The notes: a model not told the origin generated them from the letters alone. A DNA stretch of 64,000 nt from Cenococcum geophilum 1.58 (GCA_001692895.1 KV748233.1:992001-1056000), one strand, 5' to 3'. Shown: positions 1-12,475, numbered from the stretch's first letter. Program-made: numbers and translations.

Positions 1-1623
1 GAATATGGGGAATACGTTAAATAGGTTTTAAAGAGACTATAAGAAGAATAAATGCTAGTAGTAATTAAGAAATACAAGTTCTTTACTAAGAAGACCGATT
101 TTATAGGATTTATTATTAAACTAAGTTATATTAATATGGACCTAAAAAAGATTAAAGCTATAGTAAGTTAGTAAGAACTAAAGAATATAACGTAGTTAAG
201 GTTATATTTAGGGGTTTGTAACTACTACAAAAGGTTTATAGTATAATAGTTAAAGAATATTAAACCATTTACCAGGCTTATAAAGAAAAAGAAATTATAG
301 GTATAGGAAAATAAATAAAGGAAGTTGTTTAAAGAACTTAAGGAATTATTTACCTAGGAGCTAATCCTTAAAATCTATTAACTAGGGTTAGATACGGTTG
401 TAGAAATAAATATATTAGACTTTATACTAGGAGTATATTTACTATAGAAGTATAAGGACGTATAGTATCTAGTAGCATACTATAGTTGGAAAATAATACT
501 ACTAAAATTAAACTATAACATTTACAATAAGGAGTTATTAGGTATAGTTATAGCACTTAAAAAATAAAGAGCATTCTTGTAAGGCGTATAGAAACTATTT
601 ATAGTTAAGACGGATTATAAAAACCTAATAGGGTTCCTAATAATAAAAGAACTTAATTATAGATAAGTTAAATAGGTAGAGTTACTTACAGAATACTATT
701 TTAAGATTTAGTATACTAAAGGAACTAAAAATGCAAGAGTAGACGCACTTAGTAGAAAGGCTAAACTATAGAATAATAAGAAGCTATTAAAAGCAATACT
801 ACGCAGAAATAAAGACGGATTAATTAGATATAATTACCCTAAGCTAGTAGTAACTTAAGAGGATAATAAACTAGAAAAAGTCTATAAAACACTAGAGAGC
901 TTTTAGGTATAAAAAATTCTAAAAGTATAGCTAGAAGGTCTATAGATGGATATATATAAGAATTAAGAAGTAAAGTATATCCTAAAGAGCATAGCAGAGC
1001 ATTTTATAGAAGATTTCTATAAGGGAATAACTTAAGAACACAATAGAGCAATAGGCTTAGTGTTAAGACTTTAAAAGGAATACATTATTAACGGAATTTA
1101 AAATATTATAAGAAAAGTAATAAAAGAGTATCTAAATTGCTAAAGGAATAAACTAATAAGGTATAAGCTATATAGAGGGCTACAACCTATTAAAATACCA
1201 GAAAGACTATAGGAAGTTATATTATAGGACTTTATAGTTAAGTTATTAAAGTTAAGAGATCCTATTACCAGATAAAAGTATAATATAATCTTAGTAATAA
1301 TAGACAAGTTAACTAAGTAGGGCTACTTTATAGTATACACGGAAGAAATCTTAGCAAAAGATGTCGCTAAAATCTATATTAAAGAAGTGTTTGTAAGACA
1401 CGGAGTATTAAGTAAAATTATATTAGATAAAGACTTAAGATTTATAGCAGTATTTTAGGAGGTATTCTTAGTAGAATAAGAAGTTAGAGTAGCAACTTTT
1501 ACTATATATTATCTGCAGATAGACAGTTAAATAGAAAGATTAAATTAGATGCTAGAACAGTATCTAAGATATTATATTAATTATATACAGAATAATTAGG
1601 TATTGTTATTACCAGTTATATAG
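1..1623 (+). mobile_element. Gypsy family G1, copy A: pol fragment (end of RT, RNase H, integrase)
   Basis: This is a decayed piece of a Ty3/Gypsy pol region. It aligns base by base with 29826-31440 of the complete G1 copy on the same strand. Translation in pieces gives an RNase H stretch containing TDYKNLIGF and later DALSRKAKL (about 0.6-0.77 kb), then integrase core motifs including DFIVKL, ILVIIDKLTK and RHGVLSKIILDKD (about 1.2-1.45 kb). Most breaks are TAG or TAA where Gln is expected, which fits RIP. The left end is cut by the window. The right end stops at 1623, exactly where the 193-bp G2 LTR begins, so the rest of this copy was displaced or lost. It cannot be active. Confidence 0.9.
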
Positions 1624-1816
1624 TATTATGGGACGGGGGCAGTAGCTATAAAGCGTATGTATTTAAGAAGTTTATAAAACGTTACGCAATTAATTGTAAG
1701 GGTTGAGGGCGTAAGGAGGTGATATACCTACGCGTAGCTGATATAAGCTATACGCGAGGTGTATGTAAAAGTACGGGGCTCTCCTATAGAGGCCCCTGCG
1801 GTAGGGTTTTATAATA
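1624..1816 (-). repeat. 193-bp LTR of Gypsy family G2, minus orientation
   Basis: The reverse complement matches 17883-18075 and 35181-35373, and all three are exactly 193 bp. The family ends read TGTTATAG...CTATAACA in the least mutated copy. Here both ends are RIP-changed to TATTAT and ATAATA. On the element strand it follows a G-rich polypurine tract (1817-1830), so it is the 3' LTR of an element running right to left. Confidence 0.88.
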
Positions 1817-2855
1817 CTACCCCCCCTCTTATAAAGGCGGAGCTCTGGTAACGCTGTGGTTACTATATATATATAAAGGGGATACTTAAGGTATAAAAAA
1901 GAAGAAAAAGGGGGGTATCGCTAAAGGCTTAAAATAACGTTATATAATAGGGCTTGGCATCTAAAAATCTAACTAATTAGATAACTTTAACCGCCGGTTA
2001 AAGTTCCTAGATATTTTAACGATATTCTAGTTACGTAATCGCACTTTATCGCAATTTAATGGCAATCTAATAGCAATTTGCCCTTATATAGTAATATATA
2101 ACGGTTTAACTCTATAAGGGCTCCTATAGAGGATTAGGTATAAANTCTNTNCTTAGGCCTAGTTTNTATANGTTNGNGTANTAAAAGTCNNTAATTAGAT
2201 TCTTTGCATTTTTAAAGTCTTCCTATAGTTACTATTTTGGCTAATTTATGTTAAATCCTGTATATATAGCTCTATAGTAGAGCCGTTGTTCTCTACCTTT
2301 ACTAAAGTATTTACAGTTAATAATTTATTTAACAGTCTACTCCTTATAGTTCTCGTCTTTATTCTTATCTTAAATTAGTACTAATAGGGGTTTAGGCTAT
2401 ATCTGCCCTAGTAAGGGGTTAGGCTAATAGAGGTATAATAGCTATAGGTAAAATATAGGCTATATCCTACGGGTAGCTAGAGTAGGTAGGAGTTCTAGCT
2501 TATATATGGCTCCCCTATTAATAACTTATTTAATTAGATAGGGGCTAAGGTTCTTATAATTAAATGACTTTATAGGCCTCTATATAGAGATATTATATGC
2601 ATTTAGCTATATGTAGTCGCCAATACGCATCTCTAGTAGTGGCGTTTTATAATAGTCGGCAAAGTAGGCCTACTTTACTTAAGCCTAGGCCATTTCTCCC
2701 TTATAGTAGTTAAGTAGATTTTTTATACGGTCTATATACTAGTCGGTAAGTAGCATTTTAAGGCGTTTTCTATATAGCAGTTTCTTATTAATAGGTTCTA
2801 GTAGCTCTATACTAGATTAGGGGTAATAACCCTTATTCGCAAATAATGGGGTATA
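1817..2855 (-). mobile_element. Gypsy G2, inverted 3' end (integrase C-terminus, chromodomain, 3' UTR)
   Basis: The reverse complement of this stretch matches 15388-16117 joined to 17572-17882. Read on the minus strand it runs from the end of the integrase through a chromodomain-like segment (best seen in the plus copy, with GRGRRLYYRAIYIG) into a 3' UTR and polypurine tract next to the LTR. It ends abruptly at about 2855, where it meets the plus-strand G2 gag region head to head. Isolated N bases at 2145-2190 mark unresolved consensus positions. The copy is a truncated remnant. Confidence 0.85.
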
Positions 2856-3533
2856 GTAACTTTACCTACTTAATACTTAATAAAGGGCTAGCGCTAAGCA
2901 GCTTTACCTAATAGGAACCCCTACTAAAGTAGTAATAATAAAAGCTATAATAATTAGATCTAAACTACTATTATAAGGTTTAATATACGTTACCCTAATC
3001 CCCTAGTTTTTTAGGGAGACTATAAGGAATATAGCTACTAGAAGATATAAATCCACAAAAAACTAACTTAGAGCGCCTACCTTTTTCCTATAGAAGATAT
3101 TAAGATTGGCTATATTATCGGGCGAATAAAGGGTATACTATTTAATAGACTCTTCGCCTAATAAGAGACTAGTAGCCCCTAGAAGTGGCAGTTCTATTAA
3201 AAAGTCCTTAATAATTTTAACCTAATATACCGTGACTATAACCTACTGGCCACTAACTAAGCTAAACTACGTGCTCTAAAGATAAGCCCTATTAAATTAT
3301 TTAATAAATTCTATATTAAATTCTAGGAATATACTAGAGCCTTTACCTAAGATAATACTAAAGATTAGGAGGACCTTCTTTAAAAAGTTACCTATCGCCT
3401 TAGTTATGTAGCCGCTAGCTATAACTACAATAATGTTTATAATATAGTAATAGCTCTATAAAAGATCGAATAATGACTAAATTAGATTACTACTACTAAT
3501 TCTTACCTAAAGACCTCTTTATAGAAGCCCTCT
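2856..3533 (+). mobile_element. Gypsy G2 copy 1, gag segment 1 (left of the Copia insertion)
   Basis: Non-functional gag-like sequence. It matches 36087-36523 and 44540-44780, the second G2 copy, on the same strand. One frame near 3300-3530 gives a polar helical Gag-like peptide (pieces such as YNYNNVYNIV and TTNSYLKTSL). No start codon or intact frame is preserved. The segment is interrupted at 3533 by a Copia element and resumes at 9655, with CTCT on both sides. The 5' end is missing: at 2856 it joins the inverted G2 3' end. Confidence 0.75.
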
Positions 3534-3750
3534 TGTTAGGAATAAAGGTAAGTGGTTACTATATAAGGCATATTGCCGTTATATATAGCAAGTTGCCGTT
3601 ACGTATAGTAAGTTGCCGTCACGTATTGCCGCGGCACTAGCGTGGCGAGGAGCCTTAAGCTCCTCGCCCTCCCTTATTAAGAGAAGAAAATAATTATTAT
3701 TATACTACCTATAACTTGTAAATACGTAATATTACCTTATAAAACCAATA
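3534..3750 (+). repeat. Copia 5' LTR
   Basis: A 217-bp direct repeat of 9434-9650. Shared internal blocks include repeated AGTAAGTTGCCGTYACGT motifs and a hairpin around GAGGAGCCTTAAGCTCCTCG (3656-3675) that is perfect here and broken by one change in the 3' copy. Differences between the two LTRs are mainly C/T and G/A transitions. Confidence 0.9.
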
Positions 3751-4137
3751 CTAATTAGTGGTTAACTTTACTGTTATACTATAGAATAGCTAGGTATTCC
3801 ACCAAGAAGAGATAAGCCACTATACTAGTGCTACTTGTGCTAGAGGAAGCTGTTTTTTAAGGTTAGAACTAGTCCTAAATTTTAAATAGAACTTTTCTAT
3901 AAATCTAAGGATCTAAAGGCTAGAACTAGTTCTAAGCCTTTCTAAGATTATAGATTCTTGCGTCTATTATATAGAACAACACGCTTTATAAGTCTTTGCG
4001 ATTTAAGGCTAAAACTGGTCCTAAGCCCTATAATCGCAAATATATATTATAAACGCGTACTAAATAACAAATACATATTACGAACGCGTACTAAACGACA
4101 ATCCCTAAACTAATAATACTCCCCTCCCTCTAAAAAT

Positions 4138-7100
4138 ATGGCTACGCCTACTTTAAACGACTGGGAAGACTCCTTACTACTAGGGGTAGCTATATATACG
4201 AAATTTATTAATGAAAATTAGGACGAATTTACTATTAATATAATAACTTATACCACAAAATAAGTTAATAGCTTTCTCCTATACTATATCCTATTCTACT
4301 AAAGTAAATACTACGCCGATTTATAACTGTAGGAATATTTTAGGGAGGATTTCGCGGGATAGACCGCCGATACTTAGACACTTAGTAATATTAATATTGT
4401 TTAGGATTTCTAAGACTTTCTTTATAGGAATAGGGTATACGTTACTAAGAATAGTAACCCAATTACTAGCAATATTTAGGCCGTTATTATTAGTATAAAA
4501 GAACAAGTATAGACGGAAGCTAAGATTATATATTAACTATAGAAATCTAAAACTAACCTATATTCTTTAGAAGGCAACTTTAATTTATATTAAAACCCCT
4601 AAAATGCTAATCCCCTATTTAAAGGTACTCTCCTACTAAGAGGTACTCTCCTACCTAGAGGTGCTCTTCCGCTACCCCCTTTACTACCTTTACCCCCTTT
4701 ATCCTAGCTAACTAGTAAGCCTCTACTATAAGAAGTTATAAATCTAATAAAGGTATATTTAGATAAAGAAAAGAAGTTTAGAGGAGAACTATATAATATA
4801 CTTAGAGCAAAACTATAGGTCTTCTATAACTGTTGCAATAAGGTTAAAATTTAATCCTATTAGTACCACTACGCTTTCTTTATCATGTTAAAAGGACGGG
4901 CAGTAATATTCTATTACAACTATATTATAGGTAAAAACTATACCTTTAATATAATGCTTTAGCTTACTAAAGCTTACTTTAAGACTAATAAAAATTGCCA
5001 ACTTTATATATCTAAATGGCGGGAAACTATATTTTAGAGAGTTATTGCTTCTAACCCAATAAAGACTTATTTAGAGTGCCTTTAACTACTCTTTAATAAA
5101 CTCTAGAAAATCTAATATAGCCTTACTAAAACTTACTAAAATAAAAATAGCCTAAGGGACTAGGTTATTTTAGTATGCTATAGCGTTTCTAAGTATAACT
5201 TAGTGCTATATAAACCTACGGATACGTTTAAAGGAGTATATACTAAGCTACGCTCTGCTATAGGTACTATAATATAAATATAAGAATCTTAACAGCTCTA
5301 TACCGAAAATCTTTCCTAACTAAGTATTCCTAACTAATATAATTATAACTAGACTAACTAAATATATAGTGGCCGTAGTAAGGAATATAGAAGAGGGTAT
5401 AATTAATATTAACTATAAGGTAATTATAGAGGTCCTTATAGAGGTTTATTTTAAAGTAATTACTAAAAAAAGTGCTATATTTATAAGAAGCCAAATTACT
5501 AGTTAACTAAACACTCCCTTAATAAGCAAAAAGAGGTATATAATAAGTTCCGTTAGAGTATAAAAAATATTAAAAATTATAAGGTTACTACGGCCTACTT
5601 CTAAAGCTTCTTAGTTTAATATAAAGGCGTAGAAGATCTTAAGGGTAAGGTTAATAAGGTTAAATAGCTCTTTATAGATATAGAAATTAAGGACTACTCC
5701 CCTAATTAATACTTTACTAAGTATAGTAAGATAGATGGTATATAAACCGTCGCTATTCTTAATAATTAATCTACGCTCCACTCTATTATAAAGTTAGATA
5801 TCTTTAATAAGCTAAAGGAGAGTTCTACATTCTCTTTTAATAATAGATACTCGGCAAACGTCTTCTATAGTATTATACCAGACACTAAAGCCGTAAGAGT
5901 ATCTATAGTAGGAGAACCTTAAGTTTAAGCTCTTTAGCAGCTTAATAGCTCTATTTAGATTAACTAATTAACGGCAGGCTAACATATAATTTGCTTTAGT
6001 AAAGGTACTATAATCTCTTTCGGCATAATTAGGGTCTAAACCCCCTTAGGATATATCACTTTCCATATTATTCCTACAAACACTCTATTTCTATTTTACA
6101 TTAAAGATATAAATAAGGTAGGCGTTAGGCTTAATAACCTTAAGAATATACTTATTTAGGGAAATAATTAGGTGCCCGTTATACGTAAATAGGGTTACCC
6201 CTAGTTACTCCTTTATTAACTAGAAAAAAGTGTTACTTAAAGCTATTTAACTAAGTTAAAATTACGCTAACTACACCGTTGTTTTGGCCACCTATCTATT
6301 TATTAATTACTTAGGGTTCTATAGCGAGTAGGCTATAAAGTTAAGGTTAAGGTAATTAAGCATCTTATAAAGTACTACTATTACTACTAAATAAACTAGA
6401 AGTCCCCTGGCTGATTTAAGTTTACCCTTAAGAATAACTACAACTTTAACTTCTATATTATTATTAACGTTATATATTTTAGCGGCAAGCCAGTACTCTA
6501 AGTTATTAACTTCTTAACCTCCTTCTAAGCCGCGCGTTTTTTAAAAGATATATTAGCCAGAAACATATAGAATACCCTTTAGTTATACTAAATTAATATT
6601 TATTTAGGACCCCCTAATTAAATCGTCTATAATATAAAAAAGAACTTTTTATCTATAAAGTTCCGACAATAGATAAAGGTAATAGTAATTAAGGTTAAGG
6701 AAGTCCCTATTAAGGCATATAATAGTATTAAAAAAGTAGAGCGATATTATACGCCATTACGCCGCATATATAAGATTATCTCTTTAAAACTAAAGGATAC
6801 TAGCAAAGAACTTANCTTATAAATGGCTGTTAAAGCTATTAATAATTCCGCTAGCCTAGATAGACTTATACCTATCTTACTAGTTTTTAGCGCCTACCCT
6901 TAAATAATTAACAATTCTTTACTATCTCCCTCTATTATATAATAAGCTAAGGCTATTTACAAGGCAATAAAGGAGGTATAATATCTCTACGCTATACGCC
7001 AGGTTAATAACGTACTAGGAATAAGAAATGGCCTAAATACCTTAATTATACTTAATCTGCCACTTTAGTCTAAAGTACGCGTATAGTATAAAAAGGGAGG

Positions 7101-9060
7101 ATAGTTAGGCCTACACTAACTTATTACAATTAATAGTTAAACTTATACTATTTAGATGCCTTATAGACCTACTTAATTCTATTTAACTGTTATTAAGCCT
7201 TACTATAAAAATAATAATTCTAAGCCTTTATAGGATGCCCTAGAAGATGCCCTAAAGGAGAACTATAATTAACGTGCTTTAGAAGGCGACTACAATTCTA
7301 ATATAATTATAGTAGATGCGCTATAACCACGACGCGGTAGAGGTCGCCCAAAGGGATTACAAAACCGTTAACATCTTATTAATTTTAAAGAACAATTTAT
7401 TACCGCCATTAAGAATAGAGTTAAGTTATTAATAGCCTTTATAACAGCTAAGGAGAAGGCTAACTTTAAGCTTACAAAATAGCTTTAAAAGGAAGGTTAT
7501 ATTATAACCTTAGGAGCTCCTTTCTAAGCATCTAATAAGCAGGAGATTAACAGTCTTATTATAAGAGGAGTCTTTAAATTTAAGAAGTATAACCCTACTA
7601 AGTTTAATAAAGTTTGTATCTTTAAGTTAAGGATAGTTAATAAGATTAAGGGTAAGGCTACTAATGCCCCATTTAAGAAATTAAGGCTTATTATTTAAGG
7701 TTATAACAACAATAGTAAGGAGGTAATTCTTATGTAATCCCCTATAATTTAACGAGCTAGTTAATAAGTTATTATTATATTAGCTCCCTCCTTAATAAAG
7801 AATAGAATGGCGGTTTATTTATAAGATATTACCTACACCTACACCTAATTAGAGACACACCTTTAGCGCTTAATATTAGCATACCTTCTAAAGTAAATTC
7901 GCTACTAATATCCTAAAGATATAATTATAGTTATGCTTAAGCTATTATACGGAATCGCAGAGGTAGGAACTTATTAGTAGGCTACCTATAGTAAGCACCG
8001 TAAAAAGAAGCTTTTAATAACTATATTTATATTTAATCCCTACTTCCTTATTATAACTATAGGAACTCTATTCGGAATTGTTAGTATATAAACTAATAAT
8101 ATAATTATCTTAAGAGATAACCAATTCTTAGCTCTTAAAGAAGATAAGCTAGTAAAGGCAAATCTTATAGCAAAGCTAAAAGAAAAGCTTAATTTAATAA
8201 TACTATTACTCTTTAATAAATGCATCCTCTCCCTAAACAAGGATTCCATTAATTTACGCCAAAAGGGTTAAGGTAAGAAGATTAATGTTATTAACGTTAA
8301 TTCTCTAAAGTAAGGATATATAGAGTAATATACTTACGGAGCTTATATTACTTCTATCTATTAACCTAAGGCTTTATTTAATCTCTTTATTATAGCTTAA
8401 CACTAGAAATTAACTAAGGATAATATCCTTGCCCTAAATAAGTGTCTTTTCTAGTAAATAAACCATCTTAATTAGGGACTACTCTATATACCTATTAATC
8501 TTCCTACTATTAAGCTCTTTGTAAAATCGTTTATAAATAATAAAGATTTTAGCTCCTAGCTAAAATATAAGATTATTATTATAAACGAATCTACTAAAGA
8601 GAATAACTTTATAATCTACAGCAATCTTATCTATTAAAGCTTAACTAAGAGCAAGCACATTATCTAAAGTGTTTTAGCGTTAGAGATATATAAAATAGTT
8701 GGCGGAGTTAATATAGTAATTATAATTAGAACTACCCTAAAGATAATTATAGATTAACTTAAACTTCCCGCTATCCCTATAATTATATACACCGACTTAT
8801 ATTCCCTTTATAAGTATTTAGTTAAGCTTAATACTATAAAGGAAAAGCGCCTTATAATTAATATTATGGCACTTTAGTAATTCTACAAGCGTTAAAAACT
8901 CTTTAAGATTTAATAAATTAATAGCTAAGATAACCCGGTAAATATAATAATAAAGGCGAACCTAAATAAGGCACTAGAAACGTTTATTAATATAAATACT
9001 TTATATATATAAGTTAAAGGTTAGATTAAAAGGGAGTCCCTAAAAATTTCTTAGTTACGT
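4138..9060 (+). pseudogene. Copia gag-pol polyprotein, RIP-inactivated
   Basis: The remnant starts at ATG 4138 (MATPTLNDWEDS) after a leader that follows the 5' LTR. In order: a Gag region; a fungal Copia-type zinc knuckle at about 5460-5530 in which CYIYKKPNY keeps the first Cys, a later Cys reads Tyr, and TKHS follows; the GAG-pre-integrase motif LHRCFGHLS at 6270-6297; an integrase region to about 6.8 kb; RT around 7.5-8.3 kb; and RNase H at about 8.69-8.99 kb (IIIYTDLYSLYKYL). At the RT active site the expected paired Asp residues read TNN (8092-8100), a G-to-A change. Stops at former Gln codons are dense. A full Copia polyprotein is about 1400 aa; no frame here exceeds about 70 codons. 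Confidence 0.85.
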
Positions 9061-9077
9061 AAGGTCTTAAGATATCT

Positions 9078-9120
9078 AGGAACTTTAACCGGTAGTTAAA
9101 GTTATCTAATTAGTTAGATT
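9078..9120 (+). repeat. Hairpin module shared with the G2 3' region
   Basis: Contains AACTTTAACCGGTAGTTAAAGTT-type inverted arms followed by ATCTAATTAGTTAGATT, itself nearly palindromic. The same block occurs at 1971-2015 (minus) and 17690-17735 (plus) in G2. Here it lies just upstream of a polypurine-like AAAAGGGGGAAG (about 9148-9160) in the Copia 3' region. Function unknown. Confidence 0.7.
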
Positions 9121-9433
9121 CTCTTACTAAGACTTTTTAAAAGGGGGAAGTATAACATTCTATAGACCCTAACTTAACCTAGCTAATTAGGATTTTCTAT
9201 TCTCGGGATAGAAAATCGCTATTAGCTCGCTTACTACTAGCGCCTTAGTGTCCCTCTAAATAAGATATCTACCTATAACTCCTAAGTAAGAAAGCACTAT
9301 ATGCTAAAAGGCAAATTTTAAGATAGCAAGACTTATATTGCGATGGTAATAGTAAGTAAAAAGGATTAATATTTATTCTACTAGTTAAGCGGTATATATA
9401 TATAAATAGCAGCCATAAAAAAAGAGTTGCTAG

Positions 9434-9650
9434 TATTGGGAATAAAGGCAAGTGGTTACTATATAAGGTATATTGCCGTCACGTATAGTAAGTTGCCGTT
9501 ACGTGCGGCAAGTTGCCGTTACGTATTGCCGCGGCACTAGCGTGGCGAGGAGCCTTAAGCTTCTCGCCCTCCCTTATTAAGAGAAGAAAACAATAATTAT
9601 TATACTACCTACAACTTATAGATACGTGATATCACCTTATAAAACTAACA
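9434..9650 (+). repeat. Copia 3' LTR
   Basis: A 217-bp match to 3534-3750. The start is RIP-changed to TATTGGGAATAAAG and the end AACTAACA is preserved. The sequence just upstream (9398-9412) holds TATATATATAAATAG, a TATA-like run. It could mean that the true LTR is longer on this side, with a U3 missing from the 5' copy, but the matching CTCT flanks argue for the 217-bp boundaries. Confidence 0.88.
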
Positions 9651-10288
9651 CTCTAGGCCTACTAAACCTATATATACTAAGCTACTAACGCCTACTACCT
9701 TACGTACTACCGGAACTAATATTAATTTCTCTATACTAGCCTTCTTATAAAAACTCCTAAATAGAAAGCGCGAGCTACTTTAGAAACTAAGACGTTACTA
9801 TAAATACTATTAAAAAGGCTATTATTATAATAACCTAAACTATCTAATAGCTAGGTTTAGTAGCTACCGCCTAATACCTAACCTGATATCCTAAATACTA
9901 AATATGTTACTATACGCCACTACTATATAAGATAAAGACGTAGTAATAGCAGTAAAGTTAGATACGGAAGCGGAAAACGCTAAGTTTTAGCCTTAAGTTA
10001 TAGGTTAGAACGCCCTAATAATAAAGGGATTTATATATTAGCTTACTTAATAGATAACTTTATAAAGATAAATAGACGGAAATAAATAGTTTTACCTATA
10101 ATAGGAACTACCGCTAAAAAATAATATAAAAGCCATTTTATAATTAATTGTAAAGCTATTAATAAATTTATAAATACCTAATTTATATATACTTATAACC
10201 TACCTACCTTACCCTTTACTAAAGCCCGCGCCCTATAACTTACTAACGGTAGTTATACTGTATAAAAGATTACCTATATAGTATAACT
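9651..10288 (+). mobile_element. Gypsy G2 copy 1, gag segment 2 (between Copia and LINE-A)
   Basis: Continuation of the G2 gag region. The first bases (AGGCCTACTAAACC) match 44787-44800, where the same sequence is contiguous with the left segment. A basic run at about 9785-9828 (RYYKYY then KGYYYNN) resembles a CCHC knuckle whose Cys and His codons became Tyr by C-to-T/G-to-A change, but the last Cys cannot be explained that way, so this is tentative. The segment ends with the 14-bp TATATAGTATAACT (10275-10288) that is repeated at 12462-12475 around LINE-A. Confidence 0.72.
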
Positions 10289-12180
10289 CGAAAAGAAGGC
10301 AAAGCAGATTACTCAATCCCAGGAAGCTACCGCCCTATTGCCTTAGAAAACACCCTTAGCAAGATCTTAGAAAGGGTAATAGCGGAACACATAGCAGACA
10401 CGGCAGAGGAACACGCCCTACTACCATAAAGCCAAATGGGGGCAAGAAAGAACCGCTTAACACTATCAGCACTTACGCTACTCGCTACCACCATTAAATC
10501 TGCATGGGCGATGCGAAAGGACTTCGTAGTATTAATGCTTAGCCTAGACATTAGTAGTGCCTACGACAATGTACCCCACAAGCGTCTCCTGCATATCCTT
10601 AGGGCAAAGGGCTTCCTAAAATGGATTATATAATTTGTCCAAGGGTTTATAGGCTAGAAAGAAACATCACTGGTCTTTAGCGGATACTAGAGCCCCCCTA
10701 TCGCAGTTATAACAGAAATACCACAAGGATTACCCCTCTTGCCTATACTCTTCCTTTTCTTTATAAGCAACCTGCTTAACTCCTTTAAGAAAGGGGCAAC
10801 CTAAGGGATAGGCTTCGTTAACGACACAAACCTAATTATATATAGGCTAACAGCCGTAGAGAATTACAGAATACTAGAGAAAGCCTATAACACTTATATA
10901 GAATAGGCAAAACGTTATAGAGTCTAATTCTTACTAGAGAAATACCAGCTAATTCATTTTATAAGAAAACGCAACCAATCTATAGATCTCTAGCATATAA
11001 TTTATATTTAAGGCTTTAAGGGTTAACCAGTTTAGGGCCTAAGGGTATTAGGAGTATAGGTAGACAGCAAGCTTTAGTGGAGCGTATATGCGGCATAAGC
11101 GGCCCGTAAAGGCTAAGCACAGTTTATTGCTTTATCTAGGATTATTAATTCCACATAGGGTCTATACTTCTAGAGGTCACGCCTACTATATATAGCAGTC
11201 GTCCGGCCAACCATAATATATAGATCTAGTATTTAGGCCATTAGAGAAACTAAGAAGGGCCCCCCTAAATTACTCCTTAAACCACTTTAAAAGGTCCAGA
11301 TAGCCTACCTCTAAAGTATTATAGGCGGGTATAAGCGAACGGCTACAGCACTGCTTAAGAAGGAATCCAATATTCCCCCCCTATAGTTATATATTAAAGC
11401 CGCTATAATATAAAGGACGTAAAATAAACGCAACTCTAATATTATAAAGTATATTAAGACACGCCTAAGTAAACTATAAAGGGACCTTAGGGTGCCCTAT
11501 AGGAGAACAAACCAACAACCCTAAAGTAGGGAAGAGATATTAGAGAAACAGGTAAAGAAAGTAAAAGAAAAATGGTGCCGCTTTAGGGCCTAGGCCCATA
11601 TAGAGGAGAAAGGGAGACGTGTAAGAGGTTAGTAAAGATAACAGCAAGATAGAAAAAGGAGCTAAAGTAGAATATGTAAGAACGCTAGGAAACCATCTAC
11701 TGTAATATAATACTGGTTGGACTAACGCTGGAGAGGCAAATAGGAGTTAAAGGTATAGAGGCTGACTTAGGCAAGACGAACCTAAGCTATAGCATAATTA
11801 ACGCCATAGGGGGTAAATATCTAAGGGCTCCGAGAAGGCCTAATAAAGGCAGAAAATATAATAGTAACACTCTTAAGAATAGGAATAATAGGACTAAAAG
11901 ATTGGCTTTACTGGGTGGGTGTTTTAGTAGGTAGCCTAAGATGCGAATGTAGCTGGCCAAGACAAACACCAAAATACGTAATACTACTATACCCCCTACG
12001 CACTAATTAAGAAATAATGCTCTTAGCAGCTAGCATAGAGAACTATAATACACTGCTCTTAATATAAAAAGGCCTTAAGGCGGTTACCTAGTGGCTTATT
12101 AGTTAAAATGTGCTAAATTAGTTCTAGGTTATAAGGGAAATGGTAATAGAAGGTAAGGGGGCGAGCAGTAGGTGCCCCCT
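10289..12180 (+). pseudogene. LINE-A reverse transcriptase ORF, broken
   Basis: Relic of an endonuclease/RT protein of which only the RT and C-terminal part remain. Visible motifs in order: SYRPIALENTLSKILE (fingers, about 10.33 kb), LDISSAYDNVPHKRLL (motif A, about 10.55 kb, catalytic Asp kept), PQGLPLLPILFLFFISN (motif B, about 10.73 kb) and GFVNDTNLI (motif C, about 10.82 kb). In motif C the first Asp of the FVDD-type pair reads Asn (GAC to AAC), which would kill catalysis. At about 11.94-11.99 kb a segment RCECSWPRQTPKYVILLY resembles the C-terminal Cys/His finger of fungal LINEs with His and Cys turned to Tyr. Several stops and a frame change separate these blocks. Confidence 0.85.
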
Positions 12181-12461
12181 AGTAACTCTATAGTAGTAGA
12201 GTAATAGTTTATAATACTAGCGCGTCCGTAGGCTTGTTACGGCAGTAGTAGTTCCTAAGGAGGTTAAATAGTAAGGTAGTAGAGCACTATAGGCGACTTG
12301 TAGGCGCTAAGTAGGCGAGTCCTAAAAGGCGGGGAGATGGATTACGGGGTTTTCTTATTTTTCTTAAATAGAGTTTTCTCCCCATATGTAAATAAGGAGT
12401 AGTCCGTGTGGGCCTAATAGGGATCCAAATCGGACGTTAAGCAATGAATTATTATTATTAT
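10289..12461 (+). mobile_element. LINE-A: 5'-truncated non-LTR retrotransposon (Tad1-like)
   Basis: The insertion is bounded by a perfect 14-bp duplication, TATATAGTATAACT (10275-10288 and 12462-12475), and ends in a (TTA)n tail (12449-12463). A variable-length duplication, a simple-repeat tail and a missing 5' end are the marks of target-primed reverse transcription. The body encodes an RT and a C-terminal zinc-finger-like segment. It splits the G2 element between gag and pol and is therefore younger than it. The left part (10.29-10.62 kb) is less RIP-mutated than its surroundings and keeps short open frames. Confidence 0.9.
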
Positions 12462-12475
12462 TATATAGTATAACT

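Larger units (their letters stand above)
3534..9650 (+). mobile_element. Complete but decayed Ty1/Copia retrotransposon (6117 bp)
   Basis: Two 217-bp LTRs bound the element (3534-3750 and 9434-9650), beginning TGTTRGGAATAAAG and ending AACA in the better copy. The flanks carry CTCT at 3530-3533 and 9651-9654. The uninterrupted target is preserved at about 44783 in the second G2 copy, where the sequence reads through with TTTT, a RIP-mutated CTCT. The domain order gag, integrase, RT, RNase H is Copia-type. Every domain carries RIP stops, so the element is dead. It sits inside the G2 gag region and is younger than that G2 copy. Confidence 0.92.

Noticed and set aside
10436-10633. 65-codon frame as a separate gene
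   Set aside because: It is the RT motif A region of LINE-A between two stops.
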